Part shown: in pieces, positions 12,001 to 16,381 of the stretch
How the letters are laid out: each line of letters begins with the position of its first letter
Position numbering within the stretch: the first letter of the stretch is position 1
NCBI GenBank assembly: GCA_947372225.1
Contig: CANBSV010000054.1
Location: 1 to 18,702 of the forward strand
DNA from: Burkholderiales bacterium
GTDB lineage: Bacteria > Pseudomonadota > Gammaproteobacteria > Burkholderiales > Burkholderiaceae_C
Length of the DNA: 18,702 nt
Direction of reading: 5' to 3'
Program-made: the position numbers and the translations under genes
Notes under the pieces: model-generated
Told to the model about the DNA's origin: nothing
The model's database searches: none
What the model saw: the letters and a program-made list of their open reading frames with translations, nothing else

Positions 12001-15000
12001 GCCGATCGATTCGCGGTCAGGATGATCCGAGGCGCCGCCGGAGGGTTGACGCCGAGGCCGTCTTCGTCGCGGACCGACTTCAGTTCGATGCCGCCGTCGG
12101 GGTTCAGCCGCTCCCAGACGATCACCAGCGCACCATCGGGCCCGGCCGAAACGCTGACATCGCCCGTGTCGTGACCCACGTCGATGCTGCTCACCGAAAA
12201 CGGCAGGATCTGCCCTGGCCCGCTGACCGAAGCACCGGCGAGTTGCAGCAAGCCGGCGCTTTCGTCCAATGCGCTCAGCCAGATCTCGTGGCGTTCCGCG
12301 TTCCAGGTCAGGTGCGGTGGGCCCAGGGCGGGCCCGGTGCCTCCCGCCGAAATCGACGTCAATGGCTCCTTTTCAAAGGTCTTGCCGCCATCGCGGCTGA
12401 GCAGCACGACGGCTTTGCTGCCGTCATCGGCGAGGTAAGCCACATACAGATTGCCGTAGTCGTCGAACAGTGCGTCCGGGCTGTCGAATGCCGTGGGCAG
12501 ATCGTCGCTGCCGTTGCCGATGAGTCGGGTGGCCCAGGTTTCGCCGTTGTTTTGGGTCCAGTTCAGCAGAATGCCGGGGCCGAGGTCTGCGGTGTGTTCG
12601 CTCGTGGCCACGGTAACCAGGTGGCGTGGCTGGGTGGGGTCCTGCGCGACGGAGGGCGAGATCTGGCTGCCATCGCGGTGCGACAGGTCCACGTTGGCGA
12701 TCGGCGACAGCTTGTCGTTGGTCTTGTCGAGCACCGTGACTCGCACGATGTAGGCGCCGGCGGTCGCATAGCGATGGTTGCCGGTGACTTCATAAACGCG
12801 GGTGCCGCCAGCCAGCAGTTCGATGCTGCCCACGGTGGTGCTGCCATCGCCCCAGAAGATCGTGGCCTCGAATTGGTCGGGCGTCGAGTTGAGGCGCGGG
12901 TTGACGAAGGTGGCGACCACCGCGTCGAAGTCGACGCCTTCGCTGGCCTGGATGCCCTGGCCGATCAGCGTGGTGCGCTGTTGCATGGAGTACAGCACGC
13001 CGTCGATGACGCCTTCGCCGAAGGTGGGCTGTGCGGCATCGACGACGGGGAAGTCCGCCGACCGGGTGGCTCCGAAGACATGGATCGTGCCGGCGGCATC
13101 CACTGAAATGCCGGGGCCTGCGCCAAATTCGGAGCCAAACCGCAAAAGACTGTCATGTCCGCTGCCACCCATGTAGGTCGAGAACAACAAGGTGGAGAGC
13201 CCCGGATCGAGCTTGGCAACGACCTGGTCGAACGTGTGGCTCCAGTTCGTGATCGCGGGACCCGGCGTGTAGGTGCTGAACAGTGCGTTGGCGACGGGGA
13301 AATCGACGGAACTGGTCTGGCCGCTGACATACACGTTACCGGCCGCATCCAGCGCCACGCCCGTGAGTTGATCCTCCCCGCTTCCACCCAGGAACGTGGA
13401 GTGCAAAACCTTCATCTCGGACAGGTCGACCCTGGCGATGACTCCGTGCTGGGGGTAGTAGTGAGGGTCGAACTGGAGAGTCGTCTGGTAGCCGTCGACA
13501 TTTGGAAAATCAAGCGAACCCGTCGATCCGGCCACGTAAACCACACCGGGCGCGGTTGGATCGACCACGATGCCACCGGCGAAATCGTTGCCCGCGCCGC
13601 CCAGATAGGTCGCCCCGATCAGACCCGATGCCGTCGGGTCTAGCCACATCAGGTAGATGTCGCTGTCGGCCACGTTGGAGGGGGTTTCATCGGCCCGCGA
13701 CTTGATCGCGTTGTCCGACACCGGAAGATCCTGCCGGTTGGTCGAGAAAGCCAGGTAGATGTTCTGCTGCGCATCCACGGCGACTGCACTCGGCATCTGG
13801 AACAAGCCCCGCTTGAATTCGATGCCCGACGCTGGATCCACCTTGAACAAGAAGCCGTCGAGTTGGCCAAAACTCGCTCGCAGCTGAAAGGCACTGACGT
13901 AAAGCGAGCCGTCGGGTCCAGCGACGATGTCGCCACCGCCGACCCCATACACAAAGTCTGGGTTGCTGTCCGGCGTGGGTGCGGCGGCGTCGGTCTGCAG
14001 CAGCACCACATCCTCGGCGAGCAGCAGCGAGCCATCGACTGACAGCGGCGTGAGGTGGAGCTTTCCGTCATCCCTGGTCAAACGAACCAGGTTTCCATTG
14101 GCATCGTTTTCCCAGACGAACTGCGAGGTGACGTATGTGATGTAGGGGCGGTCGTTGCTGTCGAGCGCGATTCCGCCACCCTCGGAAGACGCAATCAGGT
14201 TGGGCTCCGACGGATTGGGCAGGATGTGCGCGTAGACCTGCTCCCCCTTCTGGTTGTATTTGGCCCAGAACATACGGGCTCCGCCCCCCGTGTCGCCATC
14301 GGTGGCTGTGCCGATGGATGGCGAGCGAGTGCTGCCCACCACATAGGTGTTGCCCTCGGAGTCCGTGACCGAGCCCGCGAGTTGATCGTTTCCGCTGCCA
14401 CCGACGTAAGTCGAATACCCCAGCACCGGATCGATCACCAATGCCTGGTTGTGGTCGTACGCGCCGACCTCGAAACCCACCTCGGTGTGACCCGGCGTCG
14501 GATCCAGCAGGACGAATCGTCCGGTCACGGCCTGCCGTTGGCCATCGATGGTCTGGTACAGCACCGGCGCCTGCTGAATCAGGTCTCCGGCCAGCGTGTG
14601 CAGTGCCAAGTCGCCATCGGCTTCGATCTCGGCGCCCAGTGCACCCTCGAACGACATGCGAATGTCGTGTGCGTCCGCCTGCGCCGCCACAACCCAGTCG
14701 TATTCGAGCGCGCCGTCTGAGCGCTGGTAGAAAAGCAGGTCGATGCCTTTGTAGACGTCGTCGTAGAACACCTGAGACAGCGCCTCCGCAGGTGACACAG
14801 GCGACGCGGGTTCCGCAACGCCAACCGGAGCGCTCGAGGTGTTCCCGCCCACCGCCTTCATGGTGACGCTGGCGCTGGCGGCCGCAGCCTTGTCGAGCGC
14901 GAAGGTCGCCCCGCTGCGGTCTAGGTGGAGCGACAGGTCGGGCGTGGTGGCGATGAAGCCCGGGCCTGCTGAGTTATCGAGGCGCTGGAAGCCTGCTTTG

Positions 15001-15299
15001 ACCGGACTCGTGAACGGCGCCAGCGTTACCGCGTCGGGGCGCGCCTGCAACTCGACGTTGGGTGCGGGTGCGCTGGGCGCATGGGTGGTGGCGGCACCCA
15101 GGTCTGCGGCCAGCAGCACTCGGGACTCGAGGGACTCGCACACCAGGGGGGAGCGGCGCGTCAGCGAAGAGTCGCTGGGGGTCAGCCACGTCCGAAGCGC
15201 GTCTCGCACCAGTTTCACGCTGCGGCTCAACGAGGACGTTTGCCGATCTCCGGCTCGTCGAGGCGAGCAGGATTTCACGACGCCCGACGTCTTGTCCAT
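1..15299 (-). CDS. Giant modular LEPR-XLL surface/secreted protein with SBBP, BNR, PKD and FG-GAP repeats (3' end missing)
   Basis: One uninterrupted frame of at least 5,099 codons that leaves the window at its left edge, so the C-terminus and any sorting signal are unseen. The start is the ATG at 15299; an in-frame TAG lies seven codons upstream and no convincing Shine-Dalgarno is visible. Residues 57-67 read LESRVLLAADL, a LEPR-XLL motif, preceded by a basic segment rather than a classical Sec signal. Module order by approximate residue: DUF7948-like 75-290; SBBP propeller repeats 297-760; PKD 789-862; BNR 867-1297; PKD 1309-1390; BNR 1394-1824; three PKD 1834-2140; beta-sandwich 2144-2247; DUF7948 2262-2450; SBBP 2452-2884; PKD 2914-2997; beta-sandwich 3000-3170; PKD 3186-3262; 21 FG-GAP units 3290-4397; two PKD 4404-4587; cadherin-like and Ig-like modules, a PKD and two poly-Pro linkers 4607-5096. 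Families with these modules are usually extracellular. An adhesin or matrix role is inference; the single frame and domain types are seen directly. Confidence 0.93.
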   Translation of the reverse strand, partial: MDKTSGVVKSCSPRRAGDRQTSSLSRSVKLVRDALRTWLTPSDSSLTRRSPLVCESLESRVLLAADLGAATTHAPSAPAPNVELQARPDAVTLAPFTSPVKAGFQRLDNSAGPGFIATTPDLSLHLDRSGATFALDKAAAASASVTMKAVGGNTSSAPVGVAEPASPVSPAEALSQVFYDDVYKGIDLLFYQRSDGALEYDWVVAAQADAHDIRMSFEGALGAEIEADGDLALHTLAGDLIQQAPVLYQTIDGQRQAVTGRFVLLDPTPGHTEVGFEVGAYDHNQALVIDPVLGYSTYVGGSGNDQLAGSVTDSEGNTYVVGSTRSPSIGTATDGDTGGGARMFWAKYNQKGEQVYAHILPNPSEPNLIASSEGGGIALDSNDRPYITYVTSQFVWENDANGNLVRLTRDDGKLHLTPLSVDGSLLLAEDVVLLQTDAAAPTPDSNPDFVYGVGGGDIVAGPDGSLYVSAFQLRASFGQLDGFLFKVDPASGIEFKRGLFQMPSAVAVDAQQNIYLAFSTNRQDLPVSDNAIKSRADETPSNVADSDIYLMWLDPTASGLIGATYLGGAGNDFAGGIVVDPTAPGVVYVAGSTGSLDFPNVDGYQTTLQFDPHYYPQHGVIARVDLSEMKVLHSTFLGGSGEDQLTGVALDAAGNVYVSGQTSSVDFPVANALFSTYTPGPAITNWSHTFDQVVAKLDPGLSTLLFSTYMGGSGHDSLLRFGSEFGAGPGISVDAAGTIHVFGATRSADFPVVDAAQPTFGEGVIDGVLYSMQQRTTLIGQGIQASEGVDFDAVVATFVNPRLNSTPDQFEATIFWGDGSTTVGSIELLAGGTRVYEVTGNHRYATAGAYIVRVTVLDKTNDKLSPIANVDLSHRDGSQISPSVAQDPTQPRHLVTVATSEHTADLGPGILLNWTQNNGETWATRLIGNGSDDLPTAFDSPDALFDDYGNLYVAYLADDGSKAVVLLSRDGGKTFEKEPLTSISAGGTGPALGPPHLTWNAERHEIWLSALDESAGLLQLAGASVSGPGQILPFSVSSIDVGHDTGDVSVSAGPDGALVIVWERLNPDGGIELKSVRDEDGLGVNPPAAPRIILTANRSAPVTIPTFGDLPLGLSPVLAWDTSPGPHRGRLYLAYQDLSLSATDGIGSDLDAYLTWTDDGGVNWSEPVEVAGDNNGQQALPTLAVDPATGVLAVGWYDADTASNGLEVSFTAAVSADGGVTFSTPVELASQVSLPSSSEISALGKAEGPGHAPRLVFLNRTLHAVWADNSSLSDENVTAPDYEIAAVTLGVIDVAPARPLIRPKPISAVMGQAFSGTVATFTIGNTSRFAEQFTARINWGDGSTTEGTITQQAGAAGSEFVVNGSHTYAEAGAYPVSVRILDKVNQASSDAISDVTARQGSQIDPSIAIDPTDADHVYAVATDDSGRAGAGLIFSRSQDGGVTWTSLLACDGTDGFPAAVGNARVAVDTYGNIFIAYLSTTEPNAVVLLTSRDGGDNFTLVRTFADSDAASHLVMAVGPGRDGDNGSIWLGWQRGRLPFQTVMAAGADVTALGGISGFQVHDVATALPDGTFRDVSDIAIGPQGQVMLTYAQGLSADAGRSTIFIHSDPDGLGLAPFSAATRVGDSLIDSSMQLAAQPGLPIQVGTRIAWDLSSGPHAGRVYMVYMAAPTGNLPGAVLNDTDINVFFSDNNGDSWSDDVTVAVHDDFNQTSAEFLPSIAVDPSSGNVAIGWYRSAEGVAAVTAPVFAVSSDGGLTWNQTDYVPGAANVDPTAPTAGLGSNQSPFGTTLGLAFVDGVLQPIWLDNSTTLAGNPDPQRFDAANARIAIAEVSRQPLVVTGVPIKGVTGSDKEVTVATFIDSDATLPATSYKASIDWGDASDAADGTVTKNADGSFTVSGGHDYATSGDYTVTVTITGPRVKGETTVTAAIEDAPRELTFANEGSVRTTREAEFTEILALLTDENHNSVADDFDATIDWGDGSFSDGDIVLSLDGDVSAGSPNTFSVSGTHTYLSEQTFAVKVSVRVKANEGQPITASGTVVSADPEITLETALDVEHVFAGQTIGDRQLAVFSVDGDVQSNVGEYIATINWGDGSSDANVVPFVNNDGVTVVGRHTYADAGVYYATVNIRDDSGNTATAPIVVTVEPEVTSQVRVDKSGLQFDPTQGRFIGDLVLTNLGTTDITGPIFVVIEGLADGVKLDSATLQDGAGNPMFKIDVSLLAPGDSTDPIELAFTNPSGLAPDYTARVYGTEPHYDFSAAALVFEPNRGQADPAASFVANGRGYSIGLTGGQATLLLDGTPGTVGTVATMRLVGADPLAKGSALDPQGGSSNYLTGATPITGVPHFGRVRYASVYSGIDLEYYGREGLLEYDWVVHPGADVSAIGVSFQGLGSFRLDANGNLLINSPSGVLVQRAPVAWQMIGGVRTDVQATFELRANGVVGLKVGSYDPSVVLTIDPVLSYASALTGGTYQTGGVATDADGNTYVVGTTRSPRLFTRNAIDPELNQPDTAAYNLSDDAFVAKFDRNGALVFSTYLGGGATLGGGRTVGDAITVDAAGHIWVGGGTASPLFPKTAADPTPGAAASTNPGAFIAEFSADGQSLLYSTVLAGRGGVTDLAVDAQGAIYATGVGAYAFKLDPTLNRLVYDTSLGSGVGSGITIDGSGQAYVAGFTSGALPVRNALFPDLKVVFGGGDDTDAFVAKLAGDGAVDFATYLGGGGIDAATDIALAPDGSVVVVGATDSPDFPLANALQGSQAGSRDGFVVRLANDGSALRYGSFVGGSGFDEINGVAVDAQGRIHLAGATESTDFLQTTSDAFQPTWTGGPQVLYDNREGFYGTLRADGTAFESLSYLGGNGYDSVEALAGDAAGNISLAGRSNSTNLLTRGPLGLSPTGFGAETFVMRVLAQADGTITLRNAAAVALAGTEFNGLVATFTTTGSESADQFSASIDWGDGTTSAGVISGNFHDGFRVRGNHLYADAGVRDIAVTLVDSKGRTVQSIATQPGPSAADGVERYRVSLDTHTLAGSAAALALQFNAGGLAGAPEAQVHIRNLRVEGGSRGAVSHVGGASGDPATDALLSPTAALNQLLASLTLGTGLSFDVEIVGRALSQPSNGGVAEVLAVQLLAPDGKTPLIAGGVGSSLLRIDVLPDGSTRAHTTDPAVSAGALGQITVNRPATQLTLTVLPFNTQQGQSFAGPVASFTSSDANQLATVFSAQIDWGDGSAASAGTVTGSSGHFSIAGTHVYATPGNYLMSITLSDGAGSAVVARSPLGGQGELEASPAGPTNLQPTDTVVADVNGDGLLDLIALSLVGGSNSNQAVLRLNTGNFSFGPEITLPTTRDFWPRAAGDFNGDGFVDLVAVGATSSNAQPELHLLLGNGQGGFVAAPSVTLVPGTPANITTGDIDGDGRLDVVIGGGFGFAFNSPGRLMVLHGRGDGTFDTPVNQSVGFGNVRPVLADMNGDGRLDVVVGISFGTPALKVLLNDGAGGLVESTALPVGNLSNFTVADVNGDGRLDIAALDGGLIIFRAEADGSHTALRQTSDTATGAYLAAGDLNGDGRADLVTSLANSTQADGRLRTWVGLGDGNFQVAGTVAALPPGSFFNLADWNGDGRLDLAIGSNGAHLYLGRGDGTLIAPDTMYAPSLARAVVSFDANQDGRIDLVTGGTRGVTVSLNEGGGTFDSAPSIAVNGIAPNAVQIADVNGDGRNDLIVGTASGMAVRLADASGGYAAATSYGVGSNITEFALGDIDGNGSIDIAVSVPAANFVGSNSGVAILLNDGTGIFSLSGFAARRTGLFGGSGPSSLVLRDLNKDGKLDLAFRHVGAFVAGAFTETGIGVALGVGDGTFGSAAFTAAGAIDFNERNALVAGDFNGDGVLDLATVAGGQLNATFTARTDRGLFVLLGNGDGTYHSGQVLLTDGATFASPRSLAMADVNGDGRLDLVVSRAQGISSVYAGLVNETSVLLGQGDGTFSVLPAIDAATDASQLQVADVNGDGRVDLLVRETPFGSGAGVNDGAVNVLLGVGDGNFGPRTAYFAGNAQGFGIGDVDGDGKLDVLVANPATLDLHLLRGRGDGGFHAPVFSDIGFTPSALTPVDFNGDGVMDLLYSDSLRNVGLLLGLGNGGFKVAGSAVIPDQGGFAGGNSSPRELTLADLDGNGQKEIVVSLSTSGAIVSVPLDANGQAGTPVYRTSGIGFLSSAAFGDFNEDGRLDVANVHSLFGDNTGRVTLLRGQSNGNFVASPEVVVGGDVSAIATADLNHDGHLDLVVSSKGRANANFVYNGSLSVLLGRGDGSFEAPVFYAPNMPFGAMTLADINSDGFADIAAVRTADFGSDRGFAVLLNRQDGSFAAPAYLDSGIGPGFDTLVITSADLSSDGAPEIILSRGNGDGLLRIIRNRAAQAGVTVGNPPLTLTGTTIHPVLNVAFTAVVGHLTDGNPLATAGNEAVSIDWGDGTTSAATVVSDGAGGFDLIGTHTYTSSGTRTIVTTASDGEGATASGQGSAVVQGQAATLDAQGSEVSAVAGVSTDVRVATFTSSIAASSATDFRAFIVWGDGSESAGRVLALAGGAFEVRGRHAYDEAGDFVISVQVIDLGRSSASPQSPASVSGPANHVPVALDDQIATLEDHPVAFDVRRNDSDADLEPLQVEVVQGPSLGILEQLADGSFIYRPAPNQDRNDSFTYRVLDAAGASAEAHVNIEVTALNDAPRLEPIADIQLAPGQTMTVQVQASDADADDVLSYSLDEAPGGASIDATGRIQWVAPAAGSQGNFVVRVIDLQGASAARAFTAFLVAAPPPPPPPPPPPPPPPAPPIATADSYSTPRDTAKLLDVLSNDSDPNGAALTVLLNSNPLHGGLVLNADGTFTYTPAADYAGPDSFSYSVTNGQAQSLIVDVTLTVTPVNHPPLLSAVSDASVSEGSAFTVTLSGSDPDGDALTYVLDSAPSGATVDAAGVVRWLAADGPATANFTAHAVDSNGASSATVDFVVNVTNVAPVITVGAPATVRAGTPFVITLGATDPGADTVTQWVIDWGDGTQSTLAGSASSASHTYAAALSNAGITVQAIDKDGTWSAPVLTRDVLAAVVPPPPPPPPPPPPPPPPPPVPR
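12..65 (-). repeat. Poly-proline linker, 18 consecutive Pro
   Basis: Residues 5079-5096 are 18 prolines in a row, immediately after a PKD module that contains IDWGDGTQ. Codons CCG, CCA, CCC and CCT are mixed, so this is not a pure triplet expansion. The frame continues past it (VPRV) off the left edge. By analogy with the run at 888-932, it probably links to another beta-sandwich module outside the window. Confidence 0.9.
888..932 (-). repeat. Poly-proline linker, 15 consecutive Pro
   Basis: Residues 4790-4804 are an unbroken proline run, followed by Ala and two more Pro. It separates an Ig-like module from a cadherin-like module (ADSYSTPRDTAK). The plus strand is a G-rich GGN triplet run. 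Mixed proline codons (CCA, CCT, CCG, CCC) are used. Confidence 0.9.
2110..5450 (-). repeat. Array of 21 FG-GAP/VCBS calcium-loop units
   Basis: Twenty-one motifs of the D-x-N-x-D-G-x-x-D type recur about every 160 bp (54 residues). They run from VADVNGDGLLDL near 5405 to ADLSSDGAPEII near 2185. Each loop resembles the Asp/Asn calcium site of integrin-type FG-GAP propeller blades. Most keep the acidic positions; the units near 2835 and 2185 end in Glu, and the last one is the weakest. The count of 21 would fit three seven-bladed propellers, which is inference. The array is flanked by PKD modules on both sides. Confidence 0.9.
6640..8520 (-). repeat. Second DUF7948 domain plus SBBP beta-propeller repeats
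   Basis: The domain opens with the canonical FEPNRGQADP (from residue 2262) and has YSGIDLEYYGREG and EYDWVVHPG, the diagnostic DUF7948 strands. It is followed by SBBP blades such as STYLGGGATLGG, ATYLGGGGIDAA, GSFVGGSGFDEI and SYLGGNGYDSVE. It is the better-preserved relative of the block at 15000-13020, about 6.5 kb upstream in the same gene. Confidence 0.85.
8880..9800 (-). repeat. Three consecutive PKD modules
   Basis: Three beta-sandwich modules of about 80-95 residues each carry the PKD core: IDWGDAS (near 9681), IDWGDGS (near 9375) and INWGDGS (near 9036). Each has a downstream G-x-H-x-Y strand (GGHDYATSG, GTHTYLSEQ, GRHTYADAG). The first has Ala in place of the last Gly of WGDG. They lie between the BNR region and the second SBBP region and probably act as spacers. 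Confidence 0.8.
9830..11385 (-). repeat. Tandem unit B: PKD module + BNR/Asp-box propeller
   Basis: Second copy of the unit at 12940-11400. A PKD module with NWGDGST (near 11286) is followed by Asp boxes SQDGGVTW (about 10980), SRDGGDNF (about 10825), SDNNGDSW (about 10230) and SSDGGLTW (about 10048). Matching phrases in the two copies include GSQISPSVAQDP against GSQIDPSIAIDP, and LPTLAVDPATGVLAVGWY against LPSIAVDPSSGNVAIGWY. The copies are clearly diverged, so the duplication is not recent. Confidence 0.75.
11400..12940 (-). repeat. Tandem unit A: PKD module + BNR/Asp-box propeller
   Basis: The unit begins with a PKD module containing FWGDGST (near 12855). It continues with a sialidase-like stretch carrying four Asp-box motifs: NNGETW (about 12550), SRDGGKTF (about 12390), TDDGGVNW (about 11825) and SADGGVTF (about 11655). 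The order and spacing of these motifs match the next unit (11385-9830), so the two are an internal tandem duplication. No sialidase catalytic residues are recognisable; it is read as a binding or structural propeller. Confidence 0.75.
13020..15000 (-). repeat. First DUF7948-like domain plus SBBP beta-propeller repeats
   Basis: A divergent DUF7948-like domain holds the hallmark FYDDVYKGIDLLFYQ at residues 178-192, followed by EYDWVV. It leads into SBBP repeats whose blades carry STYVGGSGND, ATYLGGAGND, STFLGGSGED and STYMGGSGHD, each followed by a D-x-x-GN-x-YV type strand. The opening FEPNRGQ seen in the second copy (near 8516) is degenerate here. The block is taken to fold as a beta-propeller behind a small cap domain. 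Confidence 0.8.
15099..15131 (-). other. LEPR-XLL N-terminal motif of the giant protein
   Basis: Residues 57-67 read LESRVLLAADL. This matches the LEPR-x-LL-SAD type motif found near the N-terminus of very large bacterial surface proteins, with Ser replacing Pro and Ala replacing Ser. The 50 residues before it are rich in Arg, Lys and Ser. The motif supports the chosen start, because in the family it usually lies a few dozen residues from the initiator. Its exact role (export or processing) is not established from this sequence. Confidence 0.75.
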
Positions 15300-15345
15300 G
15301 CACCGCAGTGTGCAGCGCTACGGAAAACGGCGCCACCATTTGCGC

Positions 15346-15375
15346 AATTAAATTTCCACTTTGGACATTTGTAGG
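15346..15375 (-). promoter_or_regulatory. AT-rich, promoter-like patch upstream of the giant gene
   Basis: AAATTTAATT on the minus strand (15355-15346) is a striking AT island in G+C-rich surroundings, 47 bases upstream of the ATG at 15299. TTTAAT (15352-15347) could serve as a -10 box. The best -35 partner at 17-bp spacing, CCTACA, matches only half of the sigma-70 consensus, so the call is weak. A promoter here would let the giant gene be transcribed independently of parA. Confidence 0.3.
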
Positions 15376-15380
15376 GTTGT

Positions 15381-15430
15381 GGGGGCCTTGGCCGCGCGCC
15401 CCACGGTGTCCGGGTGTGGGGTCGGCCCCC
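15381..15430 (-). terminator. Nested inverted repeat after parA (possible hairpin)
   Basis: An outer pair, GGGGGCC (15381-15387) with GGCCCCC (15424-15430), encloses an inner pair, CCCCAC (15399-15404) with GTGGGG (15416-15421). It begins six bases after the parA stop codon. No T-run follows on the minus strand, so it is not a standard intrinsic terminator. It could be an attenuator, an mRNA 3'-end stabiliser or chance pairing in G+C-rich DNA. Confidence 0.35.
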
Positions 15431-15436
15431 GGGAAT

Positions 15437-16201
15437 TCAGTTCAGCGCGTCGTACAGCGCCTCGAAAGATTGCGTCAATTTGTGGCGCGGGTCGAGGTGA
15501 ATCATCGGGCACGACAGCTCGTGAGATTCCTTGATCTTCACGCTGGCGCCCAGGTAAGGCTGCAGCACGGGCAGGCCTTCGTCGATGAGTTCTTGCACAG
15601 TGCGCTGCGGCAGCGCCGCGCGCGGCTGGAACTGGTTGACCACGATGCCTTCGACGACCAGATCCGGGTTGTGGTCGGCCTGGATTTCCTTGACGCTCTC
15701 GAGCAGACCGTACAGCGCGCGGCGCGAGAAGTCGTCGCAGTCGAACGGGATCAGGCAGCCTTGCGCGGCGATCAGCGCCGACTGCGTGTAGAAATTGAGC
15801 GCCGGCGGCGTGTCGATCCAGATGGTGTCGTATTCGCCAGCCAGCTCGACCAGCGCATCGCGCAGCTTGTAGATCTTGTGGCGGCTTTCCAGCTTGCTGT
15901 GCAGTTCATCCAGCGCGGCGCTGGCGGGCATCAGGTGCAGGTTCTCCCAAGGCGTTTCGATGATGAACTCGCCTGTGTCGACCCCACGCACGCTGAATTT
16001 GAGCGTGGATTCAAAGAACTCGGCCGCGCCGGGGCCCGGCTCATCGATGACGTCGCCGGCGAGGTAGCGGCTGGAGTTGCCCTGCCGGTCCAGGTCGATC
16101 ACCAGCGTGCGCTCACCCCGGTGCGCTGCAATGGCGGCCAGATTGCAGGTGATGGTCGATTTGCCGACCCCGCCTTTTTGATTGAATACAACGCGTCGCA
16201 T
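15437..16201 (-). CDS. ParA-family ATPase (orphan)
   Basis: A 254-residue protein of the ParA/MinD deviant Walker A ATPase family, whose members form ATP-dependent dimers that position DNA or protein cargo in the cytoplasm. The deviant Walker A box KGGVGKST is at residues 9-16. The A' motif reads DLDRQGN (36-42), with Arg where most ParA proteins have Pro. The Walker B strand TIWIDTPP has Asp130. There is no N-terminal helix-turn-helix, so it resembles the short ParA type. The start is supported by AGGAG five bases upstream of the ATG. No parB gene or parS-like repeats are visible nearby, so a chromosome-segregation role is not shown. It precedes the giant gene in the same direction with a 137-bp gap, and it diverges from the DUF1566 gene. 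The family call is firm; the cargo is unknown. Confidence 0.93.
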   Translation of the reverse strand: MRRVVFNQKGGVGKSTITCNLAAIAAHRGERTLVIDLDRQGNSSRYLAGDVIDEPGPGAAEFFESTLKFSVRGVDTGEFIIETPWENLHLMPASAALDELHSKLESRHKIYKLRDALVELAGEYDTIWIDTPPALNFYTQSALIAAQGCLIPFDCDDFSRRALYGLLESVKEIQADHNPDLVVEGIVVNQFQPRAALPQRTVQELIDEGLPVLQPYLGASVKIKESHELSCPMIHLDPRHKLTQSFEALYDALN

Positions 16202-16381
16202 CTCCGCTCCTGATGTGGCTGCACAGTGCCAAGCATTTTGCGCGCCATCATCGGTGTGTCGTCGCTGTGTGATGACACCAACCCCATCCCGGATCCATCA
16301 GGTGCGTTGCCGCCGAGGGCCGCCCACCCGTTCACACTGCAGCACTGTCCTTCATTCACCACTGCGATGCCTGAAAAATCG
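16202..16381. promoter_or_regulatory. Divergent intergenic region between parA and the DUF1566 gene
   Basis: About 180 bp separate the two divergent starts, so promoters for both should lie here. I see no convincing sigma-70 boxes. A short imperfect dyad, GTGTC (about 16256) with GACAC (about 16274), is the only symmetric element noticed and may be chance. Confidence 0.35.
16207..16211 (-). promoter_or_regulatory. Shine-Dalgarno of the ParA gene
   Basis: AGGAG on the minus strand lies five bases before the ATG at 16201. It fixes the start so that the KGGVGKST box begins at residue 9, as expected for short ParA proteins. Confidence 0.7.

Noticed and set aside
9830..12700. Sialidase (catalytic) call for the BNR region
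   Set aside because: Only Asp-box motifs are visible. The Arg triad and the nucleophilic Tyr/Glu arrangement of sialidases could not be recognised, so an enzymatic role is not claimed.
11919..13106. Plus-strand open frame of 395 codons
   Set aside because: Antisense shadow of the first PKD-BNR unit, with low-complexity composition.
14974..15339. Minus-strand 121-codon frame starting at 15339, upstream of the chosen start
   Set aside because: It is in another phase from the giant gene and loses the LEPR-XLL motif. Its translation is Arg-rich with no similarity.
15062..16213. Plus-strand 383-codon frame opposite parA
   Set aside because: The minus strand carries a complete ParA with Walker motifs and a Shine-Dalgarno. 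The plus frame is its shadow.
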